Origin: Spirochaetaceae bacterium 4572_59
Lineage (GTDB): Bacteria; Spirochaetota; Spirochaetia; DSM-2461
Direction of reading: 5' to 3'
Assembly (NCBI GenBank): GCA_002084805.1
Contig: NBMC01000010.1
Coordinates: 1-47,784, forward strand
Length of the DNA stretch: 47,784 nucleotides
Shown here: positions 8,427 through 17,752 of the stretch, one piece after another
Layout: the number at the start of each line of letters is the position of its first letter
Position numbering within the stretch: position 1 is the first letter of the stretch
Program-made: the position numbers and the translations under genes
The notes under the pieces: generated by a model
What the model saw: only the letters and a program-made list of their open reading frames with translations
Databases searched by the model: none
Told to the model about the DNA's origin: nothing

Positions 8427-9723
8427 ACAGCTGTCTATACTCATCTTATTTATCTTAATATTGGCAGTTCCTGTAACGGCATTTGACTATATCTGGGGCG
8501 GAGAGCTGAATCTTAACGGGGAAGCTCCCGAACTGCAGGGAACGGTCTTCGCCGCGGCCTCAACGGATAGCCTGAATCTCTGGTTTTCGGGAAGGTGGAA
8601 TGATCTGGTAAATCTGGATATGGATGCCTCTCTTATTTCTGAATCGGATTATAGATTTGGAGTGGCCATTGATACTCAGGAATTGGGGTATTTTGGTGAT
8701 GACAGGGTTCTCTATCCTGAAATCAGCTCTTTTAATATCTTTGGGAGCTATGGTTCCTGCTACTATCGTGCGGGACGGCAGCTTCTTTCTGATCCTGCGG
8801 CACTTATTGTGTCGCATCCTGTTGACGGAATCCTGCTGGGAACGCAACTGGGCGCTAGCTCTCTGGACCTTCAGCTCGGATACAGCGGCTTGGTTAATGA
8901 AAATGCCTCCACACTAACTCTGAGCGTGAATGATCTGGCAGGTGATCACAATGCTGAGTTCGGAGCTCCAAGGCTGATTGAGAAACTGAACTGGTCCTAC
9001 CCAGGACTCTATGAGCAGTCCTTAAGCCTCTCTTTTCTGGCACAACAGGATCTGCATCAATCGGGTGATATGGTAGAAGGTTCTGAAAAACTGGACTCTC
9101 AGTATCTGGAACTCGTTTTGAAAGGATTTCTGTTGCCGGAACTGGCCTATAAGCTAAGCGGAGTCGGAGAAACAGGATCCTATGGCGGTTCATCCATTAT
9201 GGCCGGGGTTGGACGTTTGGAATTCAGTTACTTCCCAGCAAATAACAATAGTTCCCTGGGGCTGGACTGTCTCTACTCTTCAGGTGATTCCTGGGATCGG
9301 GTGGATTACTATGCCTCCGGCATGGAGACGGATGTCGATACCCTGTCACAGTATATGCCTATTTCTGCGGTTTCCGGACAGGGATATGTTGAAGTCTTTG
9401 AACTGGGAAACATCTCAACTATCGGCGCTTTTTTCAGAGTCAGTCCCGGAGAGGTTTTTTCCGCTGAGTTAAGGGGTACCACATTTTTTCGGACAAAACC
9501 GGGACCCGTTTCTTCCACGCTTATTCTGAATGATGATAATGATGATAGTTTTATAGGGCAGGAAGGATTGATAAGTCTTGTTCTTGAACCGGCTTCCGAT
9601 GTGAGGTTTGCCTTTAGAAGTGCTGTTCTGTATATGGGTGATCTTATCACCATAGTGGATGAACTGGAGGAGTATTTTCCTGTTCTGTTCCGTTTGGGAC
9701 TGGATTTTTCCCTGAAATTTTAA
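8419..9723 (+). CDS. probable outer-membrane beta-barrel protein
   Basis: 434 residues with a signal peptide (about 1-21, VTAF). The mature chain alternates polar and hydrophobic residues in many short strands rich in Gly, Ser, Tyr and Leu. It ends in LDFSLKF, a terminal Phe after alternating hydrophobics, which is the usual C-terminal signature of outer-membrane barrels. The start is a GTG at 8419 with GGAGG five bases upstream, inside the end of the previous gene. I do not recognise a named family. The cotranscribed FecR-domain protein and lipoprotein point to a cell-envelope assembly. Confidence 0.65.
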   Translation: MNKQLSILILFILILAVPVTAFDYIWGGELNLNGEAPELQGTVFAAASTDSLNLWFSGRWNDLVNLDMDASLISESDYRFGVAIDTQELGYFGDDRVLYPEISSFNIFGSYGSCYYRAGRQLLSDPAALIVSHPVDGILLGTQLGASSLDLQLGYSGLVNENASTLTLSVNDLAGDHNAEFGAPRLIEKLNWSYPGLYEQSLSLSFLAQQDLHQSGDMVEGSEKLDSQYLELVLKGFLLPELAYKLSGVGETGSYGGSSIMAGVGRLEFSYFPANNNSSLGLDCLYSSGDSWDRVDYYASGMETDVDTLSQYMPISAVSGQGYVEVFELGNISTIGAFFRVSPGEVFSAELRGTTFFRTKPGPVSSTLILNDDNDDSFIGQEGLISLVLEPASDVRFAFRSAVLYMGDLITIVDELEEYFPVLFRLGLDFSLKF

Positions 9724-9735
9724 GGAGAGCATATT

Positions 9736-10392
9736 ATGAAACATGGATTGATATTATTTTTCTTATCAATAGTGCTTATTTTCCCGCTTATGGCGGAAGA
9801 CATATTGTTGGTTGATATAATGGGGAAGGTTGAAATCAAGCAGCCCGGACAGGGGTGGACTCCCGCTTCAGAAGGACTTTCCCTTTCACTGAAAACACAG
9901 ATATCCACAGGGTTTAATTCAAAAGCCGTATTGGACATGGGGAATTCCAGGACAACTATTCAGCCTCTGTCACGTTTAAGGATTGAAGATGTTAAAGCAG
10001 GGGGGAAGGAACCCCGGACATCCCTTTTTCTGGGCGCCGGCAGTATTCATGCAGAAGTGAAGAAGAGTGATTCCCGTATGATTAACTTCTCTATTTCCAC
10101 CCCTGTTGCAACAGCTGCTGTAAGAGGGACTGTTTTTGATGTGTCTACACAATTTTTGAAGGTAGACGATGGTGTTGTGCTTTTTGAGAGCGGTGGATAC
10201 TACATGTATGTCAAAAAAGGAGGATTCTCTGCTGTCAGGGATGGCCTTATGGGCAATCCTGTAAGTGATCCCTATGACAATGCCATGTCAAAAAGAGTGG
10301 TTTCCGCTGACTTTTCAAAGTATACCGGAAACAGAAGAACCAGAGGGGCCTCCGGTGACGGTACCGGTCAGCCTATTATCAGAATACGTTGA
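9736..10392 (+). CDS. FecR-domain periplasmic protein
   Basis: 218 residues with a signal peptide (cleavage near PLMAED). The FecR fold follows: VDIMGKVEIKQPGQGW (a charged start), a KTQISTGFNSKAVLDMG segment, and ATAAVRGTVFDV, the characteristic A-AVRGT-F motif. Stand-alone FecR domains outside iron-dicitrate signalling are common in spirochaetes and often occur with outer-membrane or polysaccharide proteins. No anti-sigma region or transmembrane helix is present apart from the signal peptide, so a structural or binding role is more likely than signal transfer. AAGGAGAG precedes the ATG. Confidence 0.8.
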   Translation: MKHGLILFFLSIVLIFPLMAEDILLVDIMGKVEIKQPGQGWTPASEGLSLSLKTQISTGFNSKAVLDMGNSRTTIQPLSRLRIEDVKAGGKEPRTSLFLGAGSIHAEVKKSDSRMINFSISTPVATAAVRGTVFDVSTQFLKVDDGVVLFESGGYYMYVKKGGFSAVRDGLMGNPVSDPYDNAMSKRVVSADFSKYTGNRRTRGASGDGTGQPIIRIR

Positions 10393-10406
10393 AGTAGGGT
10401 CGTTAT

Positions 10407-11102
10407 ATGAAAAAAATACTGTTATTAAGTTTTTTATTTATGGTTTTATTCTCCTGCTCCGAGATTGCAGATATGCAGGATCGGGGGCAGGTTCGGATTA
10501 TTATGGATCAGCCCGCTCAGGGGTCTTCCCGCTTCCTTGCTGATAATGGCAGCAAGGTCGTTATTGCTTTTCTGGTGGACAGCGATGTCTATCTGTTTGA
10601 AGAGTATGATGAGGTTTCTACTACCATTGATATGAACGGAATTATCGCGGGAGACTATGTTGTTCTGGCTCTCCTGCTGGATGAAAATGATGATATGGTC
10701 GGAATGGCATCAAAGGATGTGAGCATTGAGCCCGGTATTAATTATATCGATTTGACCCTGGGGCCTGGGATCTGGGATCTAAAGCTCAACAATAAGACTA
10801 TTGATCTGACCGATATGCCTTCCGGATATGGCTTGATCGTAATGGAAGACAGTCTGGTTCTTGATATTCCTGATTCGGAAATTAATAAAGACAGAGAAGT
10901 GGAGTTTACGGTAACGTTTAAAACCAATGCCAAGACTATTACAGTGGACGCTGCTTCCGGATCACTGAATCTGGATCTTCAGGACGTGGATGATTATATT
11001 GAGGCAACCCTGGAAGCATCAGAGGGGGCCCGGAGCTTTGTGTTGGAGATGACCGATCCCGTAAACTCTAAAACATTTACCTATACAATTAGTGTTGAAT
11101 AG
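10407..11102 (+). CDS. lipoprotein of unknown function
   Basis: 231 residues. The N-terminus MKKILLLSFLFMVLFSCSE contains a lipobox (LFSC, Cys17), so the mature protein should be lipid-anchored. The rest is beta-rich and acidic. Its last part (about 145-231, ending TFTYTISVE) has the look of a cadherin-like or Ig-like beta-sandwich. It lies 14 bases after the FecR gene and closes the operon. The frame stays open past the TAG for a further 44 codons, but those belong to a separate relic. Confidence 0.7.
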   Translation: MKKILLLSFLFMVLFSCSEIADMQDRGQVRIIMDQPAQGSSRFLADNGSKVVIAFLVDSDVYLFEEYDEVSTTIDMNGIIAGDYVVLALLLDENDDMVGMASKDVSIEPGINYIDLTLGPGIWDLKLNNKTIDLTDMPSGYGLIVMEDSLVLDIPDSEINKDREVEFTVTFKTNAKTITVDAASGSLNLDLQDVDDYIEATLEASEGARSFVLEMTDPVNSKTFTYTISVE

Positions 11103-11366
11103 GCTCTGGAGCAGGCCTTTCTTCATGTAAACAGAAGGGATTTTATCCTGGTGGAGGATAAGTGCAGTGCCTACGGGGATTATCCTCTTTCCATCGGCTT
11201 ATTCCTTTCCCCGGGCGAAGATATCACAGGCATTTGATCAGCTGGGTAATCCGGGATTCCTGTATGACAGGATTCTGGTATCGGCTGCCGCTCCCTCTTT
11301 TTCGGAAGAACTGACTCTGCAGAAGGAGGGGGATTACAGTTTTTCCTTTGTTCCGCTTCTCTATTA
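11103..11366 (+). pseudogene. relic of protein-L-isoaspartate O-methyltransferase
   Basis: Two frames give consecutive pieces of a Pcm-like protein. The first (11103-11235) reads FLHVNRRDFI and AYGDYPLSIG, like the N-terminal RxxFVP / AYxDxPLPIG part of the family, and ends in a stop. The second (from about 11215 to the TAA at 11364) reads YDRILVSAAAPSFSEEL and then YSFSFVPLLY, like the YDRIIVTAAAP motif and the FVPL C-terminus. The SAM-binding glycine motif is absent, so the middle is deleted and the enzyme cannot work. The family assignment is from memory of the conserved motifs. Confidence 0.6.
11334..11365 (+). repeat. left copy of 32-bp direct repeat flanking the A+T-rich island
   Basis: Thirty of 32 bases match 23167-23198, with differences at positions 7 and 24 of the repeat. 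It encodes the last residues of the pcm relic (FSFVPLLY then TAA). It marks the left border of the A+T-rich block. Confidence 0.75.
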
Positions 11367-11410
11367 AATTAAGCAAGAGCTTCAGTTTTTAATCATCTTT
11401 CTTTCTAAAA

Positions 11411-11545
11411 TTAGTAATCTATAGATATATTCTGAATCCGTACAGACTTAAGATCCAAGCCAATTTTGTCAAAAATATTCATGGCCAGGATTATTCTTGC
11501 TGTGCTGCTCAGGACATCTGTGGTAGTATCAATATTGAAATTCAA
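11411..11545 (-). CDS. possible 44-residue small protein
   Basis: A minus-strand frame starts at TTG 11545, six bases after a perfect GGAGG (11556-11552), and ends at TAA 11411. The peptide contains TTTDVLSSTARIILAMNIF and IGLDLKSVRIQNISIDY, a protein-like composition, but I recognise no family. It lies between the left direct repeat and the divergently transcribed AraC regulator. It may be a genuine small gene, or the tail of a larger gene lost on the other side: an in-frame TAA lies just upstream. The rest of 11546-11693 shows only an imperfect GATCT/AGATC hairpin and no other gene. Confidence 0.3.
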   Translation of the reverse strand: MNFNIDTTTDVLSSTARIILAMNIFDKIGLDLKSVRIQNISIDY

Positions 11546-11693
11546 GCACACCCTCCATGTTTATTGCCTATATCCTTTTGCTGTATTGTTTTAGTCGACT
11601 CAACAATCATTGGGTTTCGGCTTTTATCTGATCTCCTTCAGATCGTTTTGGACAGGTATTAAATATAATACAAATTCAGGAGAATCCTAAACT

Positions 11694-13949
11694 ATGAATA
11701 TTCTTAATAAAAATAAGACATTTTATGTCTGGTTTACATCCTATCTTGCTGTATTTATCATACCTCTGTTTTTTAGCTTATTTAATTATTTCTATTCAAT
11801 TGAAATAATTAAATATGAAAGTCTTTTCCATAAAAAAACGACACAGAATCAGATGAAGGATCTTGTTGATCTTAAGATTAATGAAATTGATAAATTAACA
11901 GATCAGATTATCTGGGATAGACAGCTACGGCTTTATCTCAAACTGGGAGAGAGTAAGCTAAAATATAAAGAAATAATTGAAAAAAAAATTAAAGAGCTCA
12001 GATTCTTAAATAAATATATTGATCAAATCTATATCATTAATGAAAAAAAAGGTTTATCTCCGGAAGACAGAATAATTCCCGATAATTTCCAGTCAACAGG
12101 TATTGATCTGAAGGAATTATCAAAATATAAGGAAAAGCCTTTTGCATTTAATGATATTAACAAAAATGTAAAAGGGACAGAACTATATTTCATTAAAAAA
12201 TTCTTTATGATGGATGAGGGGAAATCTGATTATTATGTGTTAATTTTCATAAATCCTTTATTGCTTAATGAAAGCATAATGCAGATAGAATGGATAGAAA
12301 ACGGAGCATGTTTTGTGCTTGATAACGAAGGGACAGTACTTTCTTCTGTAGTTAATATTGAAATTGATGATTATTTTAAAGCTCATGCAGAGGAATTCCT
12401 GAATGAAAATAAAAATATTGAAGAATATCTTGAATTTAAAAAAGATAAACATATTATATCAATGGTAAAATCAGATGTTATTGATTGGTATTATGCAATT
12501 ATACTTCCTGAATCAATATATTATGGAAAAATGAAAAAGTTCCAGACTTTTGTATTTATTCTACTTTTTTTGTGTATGATTTTAGGGATATTCATTTCAT
12601 TCTTTTTTACTCGTAAAAATTATTTTCCAATATTAAGGCTTGTAGATCTGTTTAGTGATAAAAAGACTAAAACAAATTATCAGGATTATATCAATGAGTT
12701 TGAACTTCTGGAAATGGAAATCAAATCGGTCATTAGTGAAAATACCAGTATTCTAGACGCCTTTTCTAAAAACAGAATCGGATTGAAGAGACTTTTTTTA
12801 AGAAGACTTATAATGGGAGAGAAGCCGGAACAAACCATTGTTTCTAATCAGGGAAATTCGTTTGGTGTTGAATTTACTAATAAATATTTCACAGTATTAA
12901 TAATTGAGTCTAGCAACAAAGATAGTATAAATATCTATAAGCTTAAGGAAGAACTTAACAATAATTCAGAATCACTGGAAAAAGAATTCCATGGTTATTA
13001 TCTTTCCTATTCGGGAATGAATGTAATAATACTTAATCTTCAGGGAAACGATCCTTTAGAATTTATGAGCCAACTAAAAGCTATTACAGGCTTTATAAAG
13101 AGAATAAGCGGTGTAACATTTAATATTACTTCCGGAAATATATATTCTTCTATAGAATCTATTTCCAGTTCATATAAAGAAGCTTTACAGGTACTGGACT
13201 ATCAGATATTGTTCAACAGGAAAAAGCTCTTTCTTTTCAGTGATATGCAGAATCTAAAAAAAAATTGTAAATATCAATATCTCTCTAATCTTGAAGATGA
13301 ATATAAAATCTATAATCTTCTAACCGCGAGTAAATATAATGAAGCAAAAAAACAGATCTTTTATTGTATTGATTTAATAGAAGAACATTATATGGATATA
13401 GATATTTTGAAAATCAGGCTGGCCGGATTTAAAAACTTAATTATTGAATCCCTAAATATTATCCTGCGGGATGAAAGAGAAATATTAAATGAAAATGTAT
13501 TAGAACTGATTGAGACAAAAAGTTTTTTTCAGTTCAGAAACACTGTCAATAATATTGTTTTGAAACTAAAAAAAATATCGCCTGAAAAAAACAGATCCGA
13601 TATTGTTAATTCCGTAAAGAAATATATAGAAGAACATTTTTCAGATAGAAATATCTCCGCAACAGATATCGCCGGGGAATTTGGTATTACAACTCAGCAT
13701 CTTTCAAAAATTTTTAATGAGAATAATGAAGTCGGTCTTCTTCAGTATATAAATATTTGCCGTGTGGAAGAGGCTAAAAATATACTTTTAAATGAACCTG
13801 ATATCAATGTAAAGGAAACATCTCAGATTGTCGGTTATTTCAACGAGATAACATTTAACAGAAATTTTAGAAACATTACGGGCTTAAGTCCCGGAAAATT
13901 CCGTGAGACAAAATTGAAGGGGAAAATAAAACCTTCTGAATCTTGTTAA
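11694..13949 (+). CDS. membrane-anchored AraC-family transcriptional regulator
   Basis: 751 residues. A transmembrane helix at about 11-31 and another at about 280-302 bracket an extracellular sensor region of about 250 residues, like CACHE-type ligand-binding domains. A long cytoplasmic linker follows. The C-terminal 100 residues carry two helix-turn-helix motifs of the AraC/XylS type: ISATDIAGEFGITTQHLSKIF and the signature VKETSQIVGYFNEITFNRNF followed by GLSPGKFR. Such one-component regulators usually sense a sugar outside the cell and switch on the adjacent transport and catabolism genes. The gene is very A+T-rich and precedes the ABC transporter genes in the same direction. AGGAG precedes the ATG. 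Confidence 0.88.
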   Translation: MNILNKNKTFYVWFTSYLAVFIIPLFFSLFNYFYSIEIIKYESLFHKKTTQNQMKDLVDLKINEIDKLTDQIIWDRQLRLYLKLGESKLKYKEIIEKKIKELRFLNKYIDQIYIINEKKGLSPEDRIIPDNFQSTGIDLKELSKYKEKPFAFNDINKNVKGTELYFIKKFFMMDEGKSDYYVLIFINPLLLNESIMQIEWIENGACFVLDNEGTVLSSVVNIEIDDYFKAHAEEFLNENKNIEEYLEFKKDKHIISMVKSDVIDWYYAIILPESIYYGKMKKFQTFVFILLFLCMILGIFISFFFTRKNYFPILRLVDLFSDKKTKTNYQDYINEFELLEMEIKSVISENTSILDAFSKNRIGLKRLFLRRLIMGEKPEQTIVSNQGNSFGVEFTNKYFTVLIIESSNKDSINIYKLKEELNNNSESLEKEFHGYYLSYSGMNVIILNLQGNDPLEFMSQLKAITGFIKRISGVTFNITSGNIYSSIESISSSYKEALQVLDYQILFNRKKLFLFSDMQNLKKNCKYQYLSNLEDEYKIYNLLTASKYNEAKKQIFYCIDLIEEHYMDIDILKIRLAGFKNLIIESLNIILRDEREILNENVLELIETKSFFQFRNTVNNIVLKLKKISPEKNRSDIVNSVKKYIEEHFSDRNISATDIAGEFGITTQHLSKIFNENNEVGLLQYINICRVEEAKNILLNEPDINVKETSQIVGYFNEITFNRNFRNITGLSPGKFRETKLKGKIKPSESC

Positions 13950-14144
13950 TTATCCCTCTAAAGTCCATATAATATAGTTATAGCCTCGGTTTTATTCAAA
14001 CAGGATTAGTATGATTAAAAATTGTATGTCTATTCAAGTTCAATTATTCCGGAAGATCTTTATTTTTGTTAATAGATTAATAATTGTAAATATCAGTATT
14101 TTGAATATCAATTTAAGGTTAAACAAATTGAAAAGGAGAAACAA

Positions 14145-15692
14145 ATGAAAAAATTTATTGTTTTATTACTATTTATTGTTTCTGTCGGTTTTGTTTATGC
14201 AAATGGCCAGCATGAAGTGTCTTCCAAGAAAGAACTGACAGTCGCAGTAACTGAAAATCCCATATCTCTCGATCCGACAGCAACTTTGAGTAATGTTTCT
14301 ATGCGTGTTATGAAAAACATACACGAAACTCTTATCGGAATTGCAGAAGATGGAACAATTGTTCCGAGACTGGCGGAAAGCTGGAAACAAATTGATGACA
14401 GAACTATAGAATTTACGCTTAAAAAAGGTATCGTATCACAGGGGGGATTTCCTCTTGATGCAGATGATGTCATGGTTTCCTTTGGCCCCGGTCGGACTCA
14501 GAACTCTGATGACCCCGGATATGAGTTTTTCAGACAATGTATGGTTGATCCATTTGATTCAATAGAAAAAATTGATGATTATACTGTAAGATTTACAAAA
14601 TCAAAAGTAGATCCGATATTATTGAAAAGATTTACATTTGATGAAACATCAATCATCTGTGGTGATTCATATAATACAAAAACAAGCTGGGAAGACTGGT
14701 CTGTACATCCTGTAGGTTTCGGTCCATATAAAGTGGATGAATACAAACCCGATGAATATATGTCAATTGAGAAATTTGATGATTATTATGGAGAAAAAGC
14801 TCCCGTAGACAAAGTCACATATGTAGTTGTACCGGATATGTCCCCTAGAATAATGGGACTCCTTTCTGGAGATTATGACATTATTACAGAAATAATGCCG
14901 GACCAGTTCAGTACTATTGAAAATAGAAAAGGATATAAAGTTGCCGGTGGCCCTGTAAATAATATCCGTCAGATTATCTTTGATGAGTCAAATCCGGTAC
15001 TTAAAGATTCCAGAATCAGACTTGCTCTTAGTTATGCCATAGATAGAGAACTGATCAATAATACAATTTTCAAAGGACTTTCTGAAATACCAAGAGGTAT
15101 TCAAATGGAAAACTTTGGAGAAATGTATATAGCAGAGTACAATCCTGTTGGTTTCAATCCTGAGTTGTCAAAGAAACTTCTAAAAGAAGCGGGTTACAAC
15201 GGTGAAGAAATCAGTTACAGATATATGATGGACTACTATACAGGAGAAGTGGCAACAGCTGAGATCCTTCAGCAGATGTGGTCAGATGTAGGTCTTAATG
15301 TAAAAATTGAACTTAAGGAAAACTGGAGTCAGATTTACCTTGATGAAGCAGCAGAAGGTCGGGGAATGATCAACTGGTCATGTACTGCAAAACTACCTGA
15401 TCCTCTAACTCAGATGGCACAGGACTATGGTCCTGGCGGATGGTTCCAAAATCATGAAATGTGGTTTACAGATGAATATAACGGACTTTATGAAGAATTA
15501 AGCGGAACGGATACTGCAAAAAGAAGAACAGCTTTTGCAAAAATGCTTGATCTTGTTGAGGATCAGGATCCTCCAGGAACATATTTATACTTTCTTCCCA
15601 AGTTTTTTGGAATAAATGAGAAGGTTAACTGGTCTCCAGTAAAATCTCATTTTATGGATTTCAGAGCAGGTCATCTTGAAATCGCTGAGTAA
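14145..15692 (+). CDS. family-5 ABC transporter substrate-binding protein
   Basis: 515 residues with a signal peptide (about 1-19) and no lipobox cysteine. It has the cluster C (SBP_bac_5) fold of oligopeptide, nickel and some oligosaccharide binders. Landmarks are the early SLDPTATLSNVSMRVMKNI helix region, LAESWKQIDDRTIEFTLKKG, GFGPYKVDEYKPDEYM and the later LKDSRIRLALSYAIDRELI. AAAGGAG precedes the ATG. The protein should deliver ligand to the two permeases and two ATPases encoded downstream. Family membership alone does not separate peptides from oligosaccharides. The downstream GH3 and beta-phosphoglucomutase genes argue for a beta-linked sugar, as with cellobiose-type members of this family. 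Confidence 0.88.
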   Translation: MKKFIVLLLFIVSVGFVYANGQHEVSSKKELTVAVTENPISLDPTATLSNVSMRVMKNIHETLIGIAEDGTIVPRLAESWKQIDDRTIEFTLKKGIVSQGGFPLDADDVMVSFGPGRTQNSDDPGYEFFRQCMVDPFDSIEKIDDYTVRFTKSKVDPILLKRFTFDETSIICGDSYNTKTSWEDWSVHPVGFGPYKVDEYKPDEYMSIEKFDDYYGEKAPVDKVTYVVVPDMSPRIMGLLSGDYDIITEIMPDQFSTIENRKGYKVAGGPVNNIRQIIFDESNPVLKDSRIRLALSYAIDRELINNTIFKGLSEIPRGIQMENFGEMYIAEYNPVGFNPELSKKLLKEAGYNGEEISYRYMMDYYTGEVATAEILQQMWSDVGLNVKIELKENWSQIYLDEAAEGRGMINWSCTAKLPDPLTQMAQDYGPGGWFQNHEMWFTDEYNGLYEELSGTDTAKRRTAFAKMLDLVEDQDPPGTYLYFLPKFFGINEKVNWSPVKSHFMDFRAGHLEIAE

Positions 15693-15714
15693 AAATACTT
15701 ATAGCTAATGATTT

Positions 15715-15744
15715 TCCGGAGGCTGTTTCTGCTTCCGGATTTTT
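15715..15744 (+). terminator. attenuator-like hairpin between binding protein and ATPase genes
   Basis: A 9-bp stem (15715-15723 with 15731-15739, one G-U pair) with a 7-base loop is followed by TTTTT. A partial terminator or mRNA-stabilising hairpin after a binding-protein gene typically makes the binding protein more abundant than the membrane subunits. Confidence 0.65.
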
Positions 15745-15755
15745 GGGAGAATGTG

Positions 15756-16745
15756 ATGAATAATGATAAACCACTGCTTGAATTAAGAAATCTAATCGTT
15801 GGTTTTAACGGAGCACATAAGGGGAAACCTGTCGTGCGAGGGGTTAGTCTGGAAGTTTATCCTGGTGAGATACTGGGACTTGTAGGAGAATCAGGAAGTG
15901 GTAAAAGTGTAACTTGTTATTCTGCAGTTAGGCTTCTCGGAGAGCGGGGATGGACCGAAGGAGAAGTCCTTTTTGATGGAAAAGATACTCTCAGCTGTCC
16001 GGAACAGGATATTGTTTCCATTCGCGGAAGTCAGATGGCAATGATCTTTCAGGATGCTCAGAGTTCATTGAATCCTGTTCAGACAATTGGAAGGCAACTT
16101 GTAGAAGTACTTATGATGAGAGAAGATCTTCGCGGAAGTTCTTCCGAAACTTTCAGAAAAGAGGCTGTAGATCTGTTAAATGAAGTAGGAATCCCTGATC
16201 CTGAAAGACGTATCGGAGAATTCCCACATCAGCTTTCCGGTGGACAGAATCAGAGAGTTATGATTGCCATCATGCTGGCAGGTAACCCACGGCTTCTGAT
16301 TGCCGATGAGCCTACAACAGCTCTGGATGTTACAATTCAGGCTCAAATTTTACGACTTCTGAAAAAGTTATGTAGAGAAAGACAAATGGCAATAATTCTT
16401 GTTACACATGATTTGGGAGTTATTGCAGAAAGCTGTGATAGAACAGTTGTTATGTATGGTGGAAGAATCATGGAATCAGGATCTGTTGAAGATATTCTTG
16501 TTCATCCCCGGCACCCGTATACATTCGGTCTTTTATCTTCAAAACCTAGAATTGACATAAAAGTAGAAAAACTCAATACAATTGAAGGTGTTGTTCCCTC
16601 ACCGGAAAACCTGCCGGAAGGGTGTCCGTTCTTTGATAGGTGTCTGAATGTTACAGATAAATGCAGGGATAATTACCCCCCTAAGGTTATTGAAGGAAAA
16701 AGGCATTATTTCTGTTTTAATCCGGTAGAGGAGAGATCCGTTTGA
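15756..16745 (+). CDS. ABC transporter ATPase, OppD/DppD type
   Basis: 329 residues from the ATG at 15756, which has GGGAG eight bases upstream. An earlier in-frame ATG at 15708 lies before the hairpin and is rejected. Visible are Walker A GESGSGKS, the signature LSGGQNQR, Walker B LLIADEPTTALDV and the H-loop THD. The C-terminal extension carries the cysteine-containing segment CPFFDRCLNVTDKC found in OppD/DppD-family ATPases. It powers import with the OppF-like ATPase encoded next, whose TTG start overlaps this gene's stop. Confidence 0.9.
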   Translation: MNNDKPLLELRNLIVGFNGAHKGKPVVRGVSLEVYPGEILGLVGESGSGKSVTCYSAVRLLGERGWTEGEVLFDGKDTLSCPEQDIVSIRGSQMAMIFQDAQSSLNPVQTIGRQLVEVLMMREDLRGSSSETFRKEAVDLLNEVGIPDPERRIGEFPHQLSGGQNQRVMIAIMLAGNPRLLIADEPTTALDVTIQAQILRLLKKLCRERQMAIILVTHDLGVIAESCDRTVVMYGGRIMESGSVEDILVHPRHPYTFGLLSSKPRIDIKVEKLNTIEGVVPSPENLPEGCPFFDRCLNVTDKCRDNYPPKVIEGKRHYFCFNPVEERSV

Positions 16746-17752
16746 AAATTGAAAGTAAAAACCAGGAAAATAATATTCTTGAAGTAGAAAATCTTGCAAA
16801 GAAATTTGTTGTAAAAAAGGGCAAGATGCCATGGCAGAAAAATCAATATGTTAATGTCGTTAATGGAATAGATTTTTCAATCAGAAAGGGTGAAGCTCTT
16901 GGGATAGTTGGAGAGTCCGGATGCGGGAAATCAACCACGGCGAAACTTATAATGGATATTCACTCTCCTACAAAAGGCTCGATTGTATATAATTCACAAG
17001 AACTTAATGATCTTAAGGGAAAAGAAAAAAAGAAAATCAGAAAAGATATTCAGTATGTTTTTCAGGATCCTATGGGTGCTCTCAATCCCAGAATCCCTGT
17101 TATAGAACAGATATATGAACCATTGATCATCCACTATGGTAGAGACATAAAAAATTACTATAAAAAAGCGGTTTCTCTTTTAGAATCAGTCGGAATGAAA
17201 GAGAGTCACGGAAAAATGTATCCCCATCAGCTTTCCGGTGGTCAGAGACAGAGAGTTGTTCTTGCAAGGGCAATGATTCTCGAACCTGAACTGTTGATAT
17301 GTGATGAACCGATATCTGCTCTTGATGTTTCAATACAGTCTCAGGTAGTTAACCTACTTATGAAAATAAGAGATGAAAGGGGAATAACCCTTCTTTTTAT
17401 CAGCCATGACCTTTCTATGGTAAGGCATCTCTGCAATCGTACAGCTGTAATGTATATGGGGCATATTGTGGAATACGGAGATAATGAGACTTTATTCAAT
17501 AATCCTTTACATCCGTATACAAGATCTCTTATAAATGCAATTCCAGTTCCGGATCCCAGGATAAAAAAAGATGATATTATTCTGGAAGGGGAGATCCCCA
17601 GTCTGCTTGATCCTCCATCAGGATGTAAATTCCATCCAAGATGTCCAATTGCCGGTCCGGAGTGTTCATTAAAACAACCTGAGTTGAAAACCATGCCTGA
17701 CGGAAGGAAGGTCGCGTGTTTTGCTCTAAAAAGAGGAGATTGTAATGAATAG
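16742..17752 (+). CDS. ABC transporter ATPase, OppF/DppF type
   Basis: 336 residues from a TTG at 16742 that overlaps the previous stop, with GGAGAG upstream. Motifs: Walker A GESGCGKST, signature LSGGQRQR, Walker B LLICDEPISALDV, then the OppF-type C-terminal segment GCKFHPRCPIAGPEC. It forms the ATPase heterodimer with the OppD-type protein. Its 3' end overlaps the first permease gene by eight bases, so translation is coupled. Confidence 0.9.
   Translation: MKIESKNQENNILEVENLAKKFVVKKGKMPWQKNQYVNVVNGIDFSIRKGEALGIVGESGCGKSTTAKLIMDIHSPTKGSIVYNSQELNDLKGKEKKKIRKDIQYVFQDPMGALNPRIPVIEQIYEPLIIHYGRDIKNYYKKAVSLLESVGMKESHGKMYPHQLSGGQRQRVVLARAMILEPELLICDEPISALDVSIQSQVVNLLMKIRDERGITLLFISHDLSMVRHLCNRTAVMYMGHIVEYGDNETLFNNPLHPYTRSLINAIPVPDPRIKKDDIILEGEIPSLLDPPSGCKFHPRCPIAGPECSLKQPELKTMPDGRKVACFALKRGDCNE

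Noticed and set aside
15708..15755. Upstream ATG as the start of the OppD-type ATPase
   Set aside because: It would place the initiation codon before the terminator-like hairpin and has no Shine-Dalgarno; the ATG at 15756 has GGGAG and the normal N-terminus.
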